Under the pieces are notes generated by a model, which was given only the letters and a program-made list of their open reading frames with translations, searched no databases and was not told the origin of the DNA. Made by a program: the position numbers and the translations under genes. Below are positions 1 to 8,400 of a stretch of DNA of 9,394 nt, piece by piece. How positions within the stretch are numbered: the stretch's first letter is position 1; the number at the start of each line of letters is the position of its first letter. The DNA is from Clostridiales bacterium (GTDB taxonomy: Bacteria; Bacillota; Clostridia; Saccharofermentanales; UBA5734), in the NCBI GenBank assembly GCA_003451915.1, contig DMJC01000012.1, positions 1 through 9,394 of the forward strand, given 5' to 3'.

Positions 1-1122
1 GCCATCAAGATGGGCCAGGATGGTACCCTGGGTGGCTTTGTGGTTGACCGTCTGCATGTCGAGGCCGGACAGGAAGTTGAGGCCGTCGAGATTCTGCGGA
101 TCATTGGGGATGATGACCTCGCGGCGGGCCTTCTCAACCGACAGAACGGTTTCAAAGAGCATGCGGCGGCCGTCCTGGATGTATTGGCCCATGGAATGCA
201 GGTCGGCCGAATTGTCGACGCCGGCCGGGAAAATACCGCGGCCGTCCTTGCCTTCACTCTCGCCGTAAAGCTGTTTCCACCACTCGGTAAAGAAATGCAT
301 GCCGGGTTCGTAGTTGACCATGACCTCGACTGCATAGCCTTTGCGCAGCAGCGCATTACGATAAGCAGCATAAGCATAGCAGGGATTGTCCTGCAGGTCA
401 CATTCACGGTAATTCTGCATGGCGACACGGGCGCCGCGCATCATCTCACGGATATCGATGCCGGCAGCAGCGATCGGCAGCAGGCCGACGGCGGTCAAGA
501 CCGAGAAACGGCCGCCGACATCATCGGGCACGACGAAGGTTTCATAGCCTTCCTCATCAGCCAGCTTTTTAAGTGCGCCGCGGGCTTTGTCAGTTGTGAC
601 GTAAATGCGGTTCCTGGCCTCATCACGGCCATATTTTTCTTCCATCCAGCTTTTGAATATGCGGAAAGCGACCGCCGGTTCGGTGGTTGTGCCGGATTTG
701 GAAATGACATTGACCGAGACATCGTGACTTTCCAGCAGGTCGAAAAGATCGGCCAGATAGGTTGAGCTGATATTGTTGCCGGCAAAAACGACCAGCGGGA
801 ATTTGCGGTTGCGCTTGCCGAGGGCAGCGTTAAACGAATGGGTCAGCATCTCGATGGCAGCGCGGGCGCCGAGGTAGGAGCCACCGATGCCGATGACGAC
901 GAGGATGTCCGAGCTTTTGCGGATACGGTTCGCTGCCTGGCGGATGCGAGAGAATTCTTCGCGGTCGTACAGGCGGGGCAGCTCCAGCCAGCCGAGATAG
1001 TCGTTGCCGGCGCCGGTCATCTGGGTCAGCAGCTTATGGGCCAGCTTCAACTGCGGCATCATATTTTCCAGTTCGGAATCAGCAACGAACGGACGTACGT
1101 TGGTTTTGTCAAAACTAATCAT
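1..1122 (-). CDS. pgi: Glucose-6-phosphate isomerase, N-terminal 374 residues (runs off left edge)
   Basis: Interconverts glucose 6-phosphate and fructose 6-phosphate in cytosolic glycolysis and gluconeogenesis. The minus-strand reading frame is open from ATG at 1122-1120 to the window edge, giving 374 residues of the roughly 450 usual for the Firmicutes-type enzyme. Visible motifs are GIGGSYLG (about 78-85), the SIS-domain phosphosugar loop SKSGTTTEP (141-149), the family signature [13 protein letters not shown] (201-213), the GESEGK segment carrying the expected catalytic Glu (287-291) and DLHS with the expected catalytic His (309). The C-terminal catalytic Lys would lie beyond the window. 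The start is supported by GGAGG at 1134-1130, seven bases upstream, and by an N-terminus (MISFD...) typical of the family. It is the last visible gene of the minus-strand operon, 29 bases after the radical SAM stop codon. No frameshift or stop is seen in the visible part. Confidence 0.97.
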   Translation of the reverse strand, partial: MISFDKTNVRPFVADSELENMMPQLKLAHKLLTQMTGAGNDYLGWLELPRLYDREEFSRIRQAANRIRKSSDILVVIGIGGSYLGARAAIEMLTHSFNAALGKRNRKFPLVVFAGNNISSTYLADLFDLLESHDVSVNVISKSGTTTEPAVAFRIFKSWMEEKYGRDEARNRIYVTTDKARGALKKLADEEGYETFVVPDDVGGRFSVLTAVGLLPIAAAGIDIREMMRGARVAMQNYRECDLQDNPCYAYAAYRNALLRKGYAVEVMVNYEPGMHFFTEWWKQLYGESEGKDGRGIFPAGVDNSADLHSMGQYIQDGRRMLFETVLSVEKARREVIIPNDPQNLDGLNFLSGLDMQTVNHKATQGTILAHLDG

Positions 1123-1151
1123 AGAAAAACCTCCAAATGACTCAAATCGAT

Positions 1152-2933
1152 TTAGTATAAATCATCTTCGCGGCAGTTGTCCAGCATGGCCGGCCGGTTG
1201 GGCTGGAGATCGAGACACAGCAGCCAGCGGCCCTTGCGGAGTTCTCCGCTTTCCAGCCAGACACGGGGGTCAAAGCATAGCCGTTCGATTCGAAGACGCC
1301 CGGCCTGCTGAAGATTCTGGCGAAAATGATCGCGGGCCCGGCGCAGCAATTGCTTGTTTTCAGACTCATCATTGTTCTCCGGAAAATTGAGCCAGGCCGG
1401 CTGATCTTTCTGGCCGCTTAGCTGATAGTCCAGACGCAGCAGGTCGCGCCAGGCCGTTGCCAGCCAATTGTCACCATTCAATTCTGGCTGACTGTGCCTT
1501 GCATAATCCCAGAGCAGCTGGCAGCGGCCGGCCGGACTGAGCGGGCGATCGAGCAAGCCCTGTCCTGCTGTCCAGGCAGCTAGTCCGGACAGTACCTGCC
1601 AGGGCCGTTCTTGCTGTCCGGTCAACCAGTTGAATGCACGGTCGCAAAAATTACTGTTTAAATAAACATCAAGCAACCAGGCGACGTTTTTTAAATGAAT
1701 CAAGTCGGAAAAATCGAGAGCATCCGAACGCAGGATTTCATAAGGCGGTTCGTTCTGCCAGATATAACCCCGCTGTCGGGCGGTATCGTGCATCGGACTG
1801 CCAGGCAGTACTTTAAGAAAACCCAGCTGGAGCTGCTGTGGCCTGAGCTGGAAAACCCAATCGAGTGATTCGGCGAATCGGTTCAGGTCTTCGCCGGGTA
1901 GTCCGGCGATCAAGTCGAGATGGATATGGACATTATCAGCCGCGCGAAGGCGCTTAACCTGGGCTGCCAGCCGATCGAGCCGGGCTGGCCGGTTGATGGC
2001 GCGCAGGACATCCGGATGAATCGTCTGGACGCCGATTTCCAGCTGGATCAGGCCAGGTGGCGCCTGGGCCAGCAGGTCGGCCGTACGGTCATCGATCAGG
2101 TCGCCGGCAACCTCAAAATGGAAATTGGTCAGGCCGGCTTTTGCCGCATGATCAATGAGATACTGCCAGATCTTAAAAGCGCGGTCCGGCTGACAGTTGA
2201 AGGTTCGGTCGACCAGCTTGACCTGCTGCAGGCCAGATGCCATCAACAGGTCGAGTTCGGCAAAAACCTGGCTGAGTGGCCGGAAGCGGACTGATTTGTC
2301 CAGCGACGACAAGCAGTAGCTGCAATTGAATGGGCAGCCGCGAGATGTTTCATAATAAATGATGCGGTCTTTTAACTGCGCAAGATGTTCTTCGTCATAA
2401 GGGAAGGGCCAGTCAGCAGGGTCAAGCAGCGGACCGGCTGGATTTTCGCGGATCTGGCCGCTGACTGGATCGCGCCAGCTGAGATTGGGAATTGCCGACA
2501 GTTTCTCAACATCGGCCAGCTGGCCTGTCTGAATTGCCTGTAAAAGCAACAACCAGGCTGCTTCGCCTTCGCCTCGAATGATCAGGTCGACAGCCGGTTC
2601 GCAGGTTAGCCAATGACTGGCTTGACTGGCGGCTTCCGGCCCGCCCCAGACAATCAGCGCCTGCGGGCATAGCTTTTTAAGGTCATGGCTGATCCGCCGG
2701 ATCTGACTGATATTCCAGATATAACAGGAAAAACCGTAAACAAACGCCTGCTCACTGTATAAGCGTCGCAGGATGGCAAGCGGCTGATCATTGATCGTCC
2801 ACTCGGCAAGCCGGATCGCCGGCGCGTCAGGCCAATGGGTCTGCACATAAGCAGCAAGGTCGCGCAGTGCCAGATTGGTATGGACATAGCGGGCATTCAG
2901 CCCGCAAAGTATGATCGGATGGTGTTCGTCCAT
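1152..2933 (-). CDS. B12-binding-type radical SAM protein with DUF4080-like C-terminus
   Basis: A 593-residue iron-sulfur protein of the radical SAM superfamily; the reaction is unknown. The N-terminal ~140 residues look like the Rossmann-type B12-binding domain of this family (opening [12 protein letters not shown], then VWGGPEA at 95-101 and RGEGE at 120-124), but the classic base-off motif DxHxxG is not seen. The radical SAM core begins near 190, with CxxxCxxC at C200, C204 and C207 inside [13 protein letters not shown], followed by EIGVQT and a GLPGED segment. The C-terminal part (about 400-590, including [18 protein letters not shown]) resembles DUF4080, which usually ends such clostridial proteins. 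The ATG overlaps the stop codon of the upstream NfeD-like gene by one base (TGATG), and a G-run (2948-2943) lies nine bases upstream, so translation is probably coupled. Family assignment is firm; cobalamin binding and substrate are not established. Confidence 0.9.
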   Translation of the reverse strand: MDEHHPIILCGLNARYVHTNLALRDLAAYVQTHWPDAPAIRLAEWTINDQPLAILRRLYSEQAFVYGFSCYIWNISQIRRISHDLKKLCPQALIVWGGPEAASQASHWLTCEPAVDLIIRGEGEAAWLLLLQAIQTGQLADVEKLSAIPNLSWRDPVSGQIRENPAGPLLDPADWPFPYDEEHLAQLKDRIIYYETSRGCPFNCSYCLSSLDKSVRFRPLSQVFAELDLLMASGLQQVKLVDRTFNCQPDRAFKIWQYLIDHAAKAGLTNFHFEVAGDLIDDRTADLLAQAPPGLIQLEIGVQTIHPDVLRAINRPARLDRLAAQVKRLRAADNVHIHLDLIAGLPGEDLNRFAESLDWVFQLRPQQLQLGFLKVLPGSPMHDTARQRGYIWQNEPPYEILRSDALDFSDLIHLKNVAWLLDVYLNSNFCDRAFNWLTGQQERPWQVLSGLAAWTAGQGLLDRPLSPAGRCQLLWDYARHSQPELNGDNWLATAWRDLLRLDYQLSGQKDQPAWLNFPENNDESENKQLLRRARDHFRQNLQQAGRLRIERLCFDPRVWLESGELRKGRWLLCLDLQPNRPAMLDNCREDDLY

Positions 2934-3295
2934 CAGGAATATCCCCCCGCCCCGAGTGACGTTTCTAACAGAACCACCCGCAGGCAGCCACTTTCGATCG
3001 CGCTGATCAGGACCTCCTGGCCGCGCCGGATCAACTGGTCACTGCTGGCTTCAGCAATACACTCCTGGCCTGCTGCATTCTGGCAACGTATTTTGCCAGG
3101 CCTTTTCGGCCGGATCGTCGCCATGACGATCGCCCGCCGGCCGATCAGGTCGAGATCGGTACTGGTCACGTGGTGACGGGCAAGACGACGCATTATCACT
3201 TCCCAAACACGTAAAATCGCCAGCACAGCAGCCAGGGCAGCCAGTGCGATACCGATGATTTTAAATGTGTTGGTGATCTCTGTCAGGTTGTTCAT
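2933..3295 (-). CDS. Small NfeD-like membrane protein
   Basis: A 120-residue protein with one hydrophobic segment (about 12-31, IIGIALAALAAVLAILRVW) followed by a basic stretch (MRRLARHH). From about 50 to 113 it has a compact beta-rich domain resembling the OB-fold of NfeD/YuaF-type proteins: LIGRRAIVMATIRPKRPGKI, then QECIAEASSDQLIRRGQEVLISAIESGCLRVV. Family members are membrane-anchored and often linked to membrane organisation with SPFH/stomatin proteins, but no SPFH gene is visible here. The start codon lies four bases after the speB stop and lacks a good Shine-Dalgarno site, suggesting coupling to speB translation. The stop overlaps the radical SAM start by one base. The call rests on the pattern of glycines and hydrophobic strands, not on a catalytic motif; a generic OB-fold membrane protein is the alternative. 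Confidence 0.7.
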   Translation of the reverse strand: MNNLTEITNTFKIIGIALAALAAVLAILRVWEVIMRRLARHHVTSTDLDLIGRRAIVMATIRPKRPGKIRCQNAAGQECIAEASSDQLIRRGQEVLISAIESGCLRVVLLETSLGAGGYS

Positions 3296-3299
3296 AAAA

Positions 3300-4169
3300 T
3301 TATAAAAGAATCAATAATTCGCGCAGCAGTTTGAGCGCGACAGCCGTTGAAACACCGCTGGCATCGTAATGGGGTGCCAGTTCAACCAGATCAGCGCCGA
3401 CAATGTTCATGCCGCGCAGCTGCAGCAGGGCTCGCAGCAGCGTCAGAAAAGTTATGCCGCCTGGCTCGGGCGTTCCGGTGCCCGGAAAGGTTGAGGGATC
3501 TAATACATCAAGGTCAATCGACAGATAGACCGGCCGGTCGCCGATTGCTGCGACCGCTGCAGGCAAGCCCTCACAGTCAAACGGATGCAGTGTCACGTGC
3601 CCGGCACGGGCGAAAGCAAACTCGTCAGCGGTGCCTGACCGGATGCCCAGCTGCCAGATGCGGCCGTCCCCCAGCTTATTCCAGATCCGGCGCATGACGG
3701 TTGCATGTGAAAGTGTTTCGCCGAGATATTCTTCGCGCAGGTCGGCATGGGCGTCAAAGTGAAGGACACAGAGGTCAGGCCACTTCGCCAGGCAGGCGAC
3801 AACCGCAGGCAGACTGACCAGATGCTCGCCGCCCAGCATGACCGGCTTTTTACCGGCTGCCAGCACCGTCGCCACTGTCGCGCCGATGCGCTCGAGTGAC
3901 GCGTCCCTCCCGCCCATCGGCAATTCAAGATCGCCTATATCACGGACCTTGTCCTCAGGCAGCTCAAGGTCCTGGTACGGGCTATAGGTTTCCAATCCAA
4001 GTGAATCCTGACGCATGTCTGCCGGTCCGAAGCGCGAACCCGGGCGAAAAGAAACGGTACCGTCCCAAGGCGCGCCAAACAGGATCACGGCAGCCTGATC
4101 ATAGCTGGCTTCGCAGGCCATGAACCGCAGGCCAAGCACAGAAAAATCGGGTTGTTGCTGATGTGTCAT
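3300..4169 (-). CDS. speB: Agmatinase-type ureohydrolase
   Basis: A 289-residue Mn2+-dependent member of the arginase/agmatinase superfamily, probably converting agmatine to putrescine and urea in the cytosol. All expected metal-binding motifs are present: GGEH (H116), FDAHAD (D139, H141, D143) and SIDLDVLDP (D219, D221), followed by the FPGTGTPEPGG segment. The N-terminal FGAPWDGTVSFRPGSRFGP segment is typical of bacterial SpeB, and the length matches the family. The start has a G-rich Shine-Dalgarno site (4184-4180), ten bases upstream. The gene lies 23 bases after the Crp/Fnr stop and four bases before the NfeD-like gene. No arginine decarboxylase or spermidine synthase gene is in the window, so the pathway cannot be confirmed from context. 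Another guanidino substrate, such as guanidinobutyrate, remains possible because motif reading does not separate subfamilies well. Confidence 0.9.
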   Translation of the reverse strand: MTHQQQPDFSVLGLRFMACEASYDQAAVILFGAPWDGTVSFRPGSRFGPADMRQDSLGLETYSPYQDLELPEDKVRDIGDLELPMGGRDASLERIGATVATVLAAGKKPVMLGGEHLVSLPAVVACLAKWPDLCVLHFDAHADLREEYLGETLSHATVMRRIWNKLGDGRIWQLGIRSGTADEFAFARAGHVTLHPFDCEGLPAAVAAIGDRPVYLSIDLDVLDPSTFPGTGTPEPGGITFLTLLRALLQLRGMNIVGADLVELAPHYDASGVSTAVALKLLRELLILL

Positions 4170-4192
4170 CAGTGAAAATCCCCCTTATCCGA

Positions 4193-4870
4193 TCAGCGGT
4201 CGAGCAGGTTGCGCAGAAAAGCTGCAGAAAGGATATCGATCCGCCCGCGGCCGAGTCTGACAGCATTCTGGCTCTTAAACTCCCCAAGCAGGCGAGATAT
4301 GACTTCGCGAACGGTGCCCAGTTCAACCGCGATGGTTTCGTGAGTCGTGCTGATCCGGTTTTTGCCGCCATTGCTGTGATCGAGCAGCCAGGCAGCCAGA
4401 CGCCGGTCGGTACGGTCGAAGGCAACAGCTTCCAGCGTCTCCATGGTCTCAGTCAGATGCTCGTATAAAGTGATGATCAGATAGTCCTTCCAGGCCGGTG
4501 ACTGGTCGAGAATCAAATGATAGATGTTCTGCGGCAGCATAAAAAGGGTGGCAGCCTCTTCAACCTGGGCTTGCGCCGGGAAATCCTCATCCTTGATCCG
4601 GCAGGCGATCGACATCAGACAGGTTTCGCCGGGGCCGGTGCGAAACAGAGTCATTTCACGGCCATTGGCCGACAGTTTGAAAACTCGCAGCTGGCCCGAC
4701 AAGACCAGCGGAATATATTGGCATTGCTGATTGGGCTGCAGCAGCATCTGACCCTGTGGCAGGTCAAGAATCTGACCGGCTTCGAATATATGCCGCCGGC
4801 TGTCTTCACTCAGCGATTTCAGCACAGGAAAAAGTTTTAATAACTGACTGGCTTGCGTCGGATTAATCAT
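4193..4870 (-). CDS. Crp/Fnr-family transcriptional regulator
   Basis: A 225-residue DNA-binding regulator. Residues about 15-125 form a cyclic-nucleotide-binding-type beta barrel (VLSGQLRVFKLSANGREMTLFRTGPGETC), then comes a long dimerisation helix (about 125-150) and a C-terminal winged helix (about 150-225). The recognition-helix segment ISTTHETIAVELGTVREVISRLL (173-195) is strongly typical of the family. The Arg/Ser cAMP contacts of E. coli CRP after the GE motif are not evident: the segment reads GETCLMSIACRIKDEDF. This resembles a clostridial subgroup whose ligand is generally unknown. Cysteines occur at 50, 84 and 90, but there is no N-terminal FNR-type cysteine cluster. The Shine-Dalgarno site is weak (GAGATGG-like). 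It is the first gene of the minus-strand operon, and a palindrome lies 20-38 bases upstream of its start, suggesting autoregulation. Confidence 0.92.
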   Translation of the reverse strand: MINPTQASQLLKLFPVLKSLSEDSRRHIFEAGQILDLPQGQMLLQPNQQCQYIPLVLSGQLRVFKLSANGREMTLFRTGPGETCLMSIACRIKDEDFPAQAQVEEAATLFMLPQNIYHLILDQSPAWKDYLIITLYEHLTETMETLEAVAFDRTDRRLAAWLLDHSNGGKNRISTTHETIAVELGTVREVISRLLGEFKSQNAVRLGRGRIDILSAAFLRNLLDR

Positions 4871-4889
4871 ATTGTCGCCATCTCTTTAT

Positions 4890-4908
4890 TGATATTGTGA
4901 CATTATCA
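4890..4908. promoter_or_regulatory. 19-base palindrome, candidate operator of the Crp/Fnr-like regulator
   Basis: The sequence TGATATTGTGACATTATCA reads as two nine-base half-sites around a central G, with eight of nine positions complementary. It lies 20-38 bases upstream of the regulator start codon and overlaps the candidate -10 element, where a bound regulator would block transcription. Half-site TGATA(T/A)TGT shares TGAT or TGTGA elements with FNR and CRP sites, but the odd-length, single-base centre differs from the usual even spacing. A second, weaker reading is TTGTGA-N5-TCATAA (4895-4911). The palindrome is seen directly; its role is inferred. Confidence 0.5.
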
Positions 4909-4933
4909 TAACATATGAAAGGTGAAAAGTGAA
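4905..4933 (-). promoter_or_regulatory. Candidate sigma-A promoter for the regulator-speB-pgi operon
   Basis: On the minus strand a -10-like TATGAT (4910-4905, five of six consensus bases) is preceded at 17 bases by a -35-like TTCACT (4933-4928, four of six). The -35 element falls in the outermost heptamers of the left inverted-repeat arm. The position fits a leader of roughly 25-30 bases before the regulator ATG. Identified by eye only. Confidence 0.35.
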
Positions 4934-5009
4934 AAGTGAAAGGTGAAGGGTGAACCTGAGCGGAGCTCAGGTAGGTGAAAGGTGAAAGGTGAAAAGTGTC
5001 GCTTCGCGA
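4921..5009 (+). repeat. Left arm of 89-base inverted repeat (GGTGAAA heptamers with hairpins)
   Basis: The arm is modular. Degenerate heptamers GGTGAAA / AGTGAAA / GGTGAAG run from 4921 to about 4953. They are followed by the hairpin ACCTGAGCGGAGCTCAGGT (4954-4972, seven-base stem, five-base loop), more heptamers (about 4974-4996), and a small hairpin TCGCTTCGCGA (4999-5009). Aligned to the reverse complement of 5273-5361 it matches at 82 of 89 positions with no gaps; the differences are mostly AA/GG changes between heptamers. It reads outward into the promoter region of the regulator gene. Confidence 0.93.
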
Positions 5010-5037
5010 GATGACCGTCCGCAGCCAGTTTGCGCTT

Positions 5038-5226
5038 CGACTCCTCGAAACGATCCAGTTCCAGCAAGCGGCTGCCTCAGCAGGTCTCTAGTAAAATCAG
5101 CCTCATGTCGTTAGTTTAGGCTTTTAGCTCTTTCCGGGGGATATATCTCATAGCTCTACAGACCTGGTGAACGTTGCAGGGTTGAATGTCAATTCTCGGA
5201 TAGATGGCGTGGATTGCCTCACCATC
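5038..5226 (-). pseudogene. Decayed IS256-family (mutator-type) transposase fragment
   Basis: On the minus strand from 5226 a frame reads DGEAIHAIYPRIDIQPCNVH and continues QVCRAMRYIPRKELKA. This matches the well-conserved central region of IS256-family transposases (EAI-AIYP-T-IQ-CIVH-IRN--KYV--K--K). A stop codon follows (5118-5116), then TNDMRLI continues the same frame where intact relatives have a D-L-K-I-Y segment. A shift of one base gives Y, stop, RPAEAAA, and a further shift gives LLELDRFEE (from 5067), matching the T-E-E-A-A-L-x-x-L-x-x-F-E-E stretch that normally follows. So at least two stop codons and two frameshifts interrupt about 60 residues of a protein of about 400. The N-terminal DDE part and the C-terminus are absent. 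Homology is judged from memory of the family, but the order of segments is hard to explain otherwise. Confidence 0.72.
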
Positions 5227-5230
5227 CAAA

Positions 5231-5268
5231 GGTTTTAAACAAAATCTTTTACACTACCTTACACTACC
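5231..5268 (-). mobile_element. IS256-like element end next to the transposase fragment
   Basis: Read on the minus strand, this stretch contains GGTAGTGTAAAAGATTTTG, resembling the GTGTAAAA-type terminal sequences of IS256-family elements. It lies on the 5' side of the transposase fragment, as an element end should. It joins almost directly to mid-transposase sequence, implying an internal deletion that removed the promoter and the N-terminal half. The ten-base unit TTACACTACC is tandemly doubled (5249-5258 and 5259-5268). No matching opposite end was found near 5010-5037, so the remnant is one-sided. Confidence 0.5.
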
Positions 5269-5272
5269 AGAT

Positions 5273-5361
5273 TCGCGAAGCGACACTTTTCACCCTTCAC
5301 CTTTCACTAACCTGAGCTCCGCTCAGGTTCACCCTTCACCTTTCACCCTTCACCCTTCACC
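5273..5361 (-). repeat. Right arm of 89-base inverted repeat
   Basis: This is the reverse-complement copy of 4921-5009, in the same modular order read inward-out: TCGCGAAGCGA hairpin (5273-5283), CTTCACC/TTTCACC heptamers, the hairpin ACCTGAGCTCCGCTCAGGT (5310-5328), then more TTTCACC / CTTCACC heptamers to 5361. The outer heptamers here are more regular (GGTGAAG type) than in the left arm. The arm abuts the likely cotH-like promoter region. Bases 5362-5422 beyond it hold only the short leader of the lipoprotein gene. Confidence 0.93.
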
Positions 5362-5377
5362 CATTTTGCAGTAATAT
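5349..5377 (+). promoter_or_regulatory. Candidate promoter for the CotH-VTC-DUF4956 genes
   Basis: A -35-like TTCACC (5349-5354) inside the right repeat arm is followed after 17 bases by a -10-like TAATAT (5372-5377). Each matches only four of six consensus bases. The overlapping TATAGA (5375-5380) is an alternative -10. The position leaves a leader of about 40 bases before the start codon at 5423. Weak by eye, but the only AT-rich candidate between the repeat and the gene. Confidence 0.28.
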
Positions 5378-5422
5378 AGAACTAAGCTCGCGTGTTATTG
5401 ATCGGTATGAGGTTATTTCAAC

Positions 5423-8400
5423 ATGGTGACTGGGCTTGGCAAAATCAGAAGGATGCTTCGATTACCGGCCGTTATACTGGCCTTTCTATTATTGTCGCCG
5501 CTCACCGGCTGTTCGCTGATCCCTTCTGATATAACCCAGTCATGGCCTTCTGCTGTTGAGCCAACGACGACAGGTCTGGAGGATGCTGATATTGTGCCGG
5601 GCCATCTGCTGATCAGCGAGGTCATGACTGCAAACCGTTCAACGCTGCAATCGGCTGACCTGACTACCCCCGACTGGATCGAAATCCACAATGCCGGCCT
5701 GTCAGCCATCGAGCTGAACGGTTACACGCTCTCTGACAACTTGAAAAATCCCGACAAATGGACCTTTCCGGATATCACGATTGCCGCCGGCGGCTATCTG
5801 CTCATCTATGCAACCGGACAGCCGGCATCACCGCAAGCCCAGGCCGCAGGTGAGATCCATGCCGGTTTCCGGCTGGATGACAAAGGCGACGAATTGGTCC
5901 TTGTCTCCCCGACCGGGCAGTTGCTGGCTCGGCTGGCTTTGCCAGAATTGCCGTCAGACATTTCCTACGGAATGACGCCATCTGCTCAATCCGCTTTGGA
6001 TCCTTACTATTATTATGGCAAGCCCACACCCGGGCTGCCCAATGGCGATGACGGTCAGCTGACACCTGAGGCTGCCTTGCCGAACCCGCAATACAGCCTG
6101 GCAGTCAACGAATACATGACCAGCAACACAGTTTTCCCGACCGCTGACGGCAGCCTGCCGGATTATGTCGAACTCCTGAACACCGGCGACACGGCAGTTC
6201 ACCTGCTGGGCTTTCAACTCAGCGATGATCCCGATCGGCCCGATCAGTGGGTCTTCCCTGACATCACTTTAGAAGCTGGCGGTCTGCTGGCTGTCTGGCT
6301 GTCTGGGCAGGGAAAAGCATGGGACCCAGCCGAGCCGACCTCTTTGCAGGCATCATTCCGGCTGGGCCGAAAGGATCAGCTTTTGCTGCTGGCTGATCCT
6401 GACGGTCATGTCGTTATTCGACAGGACATTGAATCTCTGCCTGATAATATCGCCAAAGGCCGTTCCATTGAGAACCCGGATGTCTGGCTGTATTACCCGC
6501 AGGGCACACCGGGCACAGCCAACACGACCCAAGGCTTCCCGGCAATCGCCGGCGCGATGACGCTGAAAAACCGCGGAATCTGGATAAACGAAGTCATGGC
6601 TGAAAATTCCAGCGTGACGGCCAGTGGCAAGGTTGAGTCGCCAGACTGGATTGAATTGTATAACGGTACGACTCAGGCTATTGATCTGACAGGTTACGGC
6701 ATCAGCGATGATTTCGGCAGCCCGTTTCAAATGGTGCTTCAAGGATTGTCAATCGGACCGGGAGAATACCAGGTCATTGAGCCGACCACATTTGGCCTTT
6801 CCACGCAGGATGAAACAGTTTATCTGACCCGGCCGGACAAAAGCCTGGCTGACACTTTTGCGACCGGCGCGCTGCGTAACGGCATCAGCAGCGGACGCGG
6901 CAACAGTGGTGGTGATGAGCCGGCTGGCTCGCGCTTTTTTTATACCAGTCCGACCCGCGGTAAAGTTAACAGTACATCCGCCGTAACAGGCATTGCCCTG
7001 TCGCCGGTCATCCATGTAACAAACCTTGACAGTTCCGAAAACAACAGCATTTATTTCAGCGGATCAGCCCAGGCCACGCTTGCCAGCACGCAGCCCGGTG
7101 TGATCATCCGCTATACACTGGACGGCTCAACTCCGACAGCGAGTTCGCCAGTATATCAGCAGCCTCTGACAATATCTCGTAACACGGTCATCCGCTGCCG
7201 CAGTGAACGAGCTGACAGCCTGCCCAGCGATGTCGTCAGCCAAACCCTGATCACTGGCGTGCAACACGACCTGCCGGTCGTTTCCATCGCAGTCCAGTCA
7301 GCCGATTTTACCGGCCCAAATGGTGTCTGGACCGACTTCAGCCACAACCATGAAGCTCCAGCTCAGATCAGTTTTTATGAGCAGGATGGAACATTCGGCA
7401 TCAGCTTCAATTCTGGCGTCGCCCTGCATGGCGCTTACAGTCGTAAGGAGATTCAAAAGTCACTCGAACTCAACCTGCGAGAAACATATGGAGATCGGCA
7501 GGTCATTTACCCCTTTTTCCCAGACAACGAAATATCGACATTTAAACGGCTGATTCTGCGCACCTCAAGTCAGGATTGGAAGTTTTCCAAAATCCGCGAT
7601 GCATATATGTCAGAACTGGTCGAAAATGATCTGGCTGTTGATACCATGGATTGGCGTCCCTGCGTGCTGTATGTCAACGGCGAATATTACGGGCTATACG
7701 AAATACGTGAAAACATCGACGAATACTACATGGCATCCCATTTTGGCACCGATCCCGCTAAAGTCGACATTATCAAAGGCAACGCCATCGTACTCGAAGG
7801 CAGCATGACTGAATATTACAAGTTGCTGAATTATGTCAAAGCGCATGATCTGACCAGCGAAGATGCTTATCAGCACGTTCTGAACCTGATCGATGAGCAG
7901 AGCCTGATCGACTGGCTCATCGCCGAATCCTTTTTTAACAACCTCGATAACGGCAACAAAAAATTCTGGCGGGAAAGAACGGATGGGGCGCAATGGCGGT
8001 GGGCCTTTTTTGACCTGGACTGGGGCTTATTCCCGGACACTTACAAAATGAACATTCTGACAAAAGATCTGCTCGATCCCGCCGGACATGGTCAATCCAA
8101 TTTTTTTGATTCTTCATTACAGGTCAAGCTGATGGAAAATCCGGCCTTTAAAGAAATGTTTATCGAACGTTACGCTGAGCTGATCAACAGCACCTTCCAG
8201 ACTGAGCGCATGCTGACGCTGTTTGACAGCATGGTTGGCCAGATCCGGAGTGAAATGCCCCGCCAGATCAAACTCTGGGGCATGCCATATTCGGTTGCAG
8301 TCTGGGAGAAAAACATCGCCGAACTGCGCCGGATCATCAGCGAAAAACGCGCCCGCATGATCGTAATCGTCCAGGATTCATTCGGTTTGTCAGCTGAACG

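Noticed and set aside
10..765. A 251-codon plus-strand open frame
   Set aside because: It lies antisense to pgi, whose minus-strand frame has all family motifs. The plus-strand product has no recognisable domain and is explained by the codon bias of pgi.
4954..4972. Rho-independent terminator in the repeat arm hairpins
   Set aside because: The seven-base stems lack a following T-run, and the likely transcripts start outside the arms. The same hairpin recurs in both arms as part of the repeat.
5010..5272. A functional small gene or non-coding RNA between the repeat arms
   Set aside because: The only coding signal is the broken transposase. No intact frame with a ribosome site, and no tRNA or riboswitch-like fold was recognised.
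4921..5361. CRISPR array
   Set aside because: Units are seven bases and contiguous, with no unique spacers of 25-40 bases and no cas genes.
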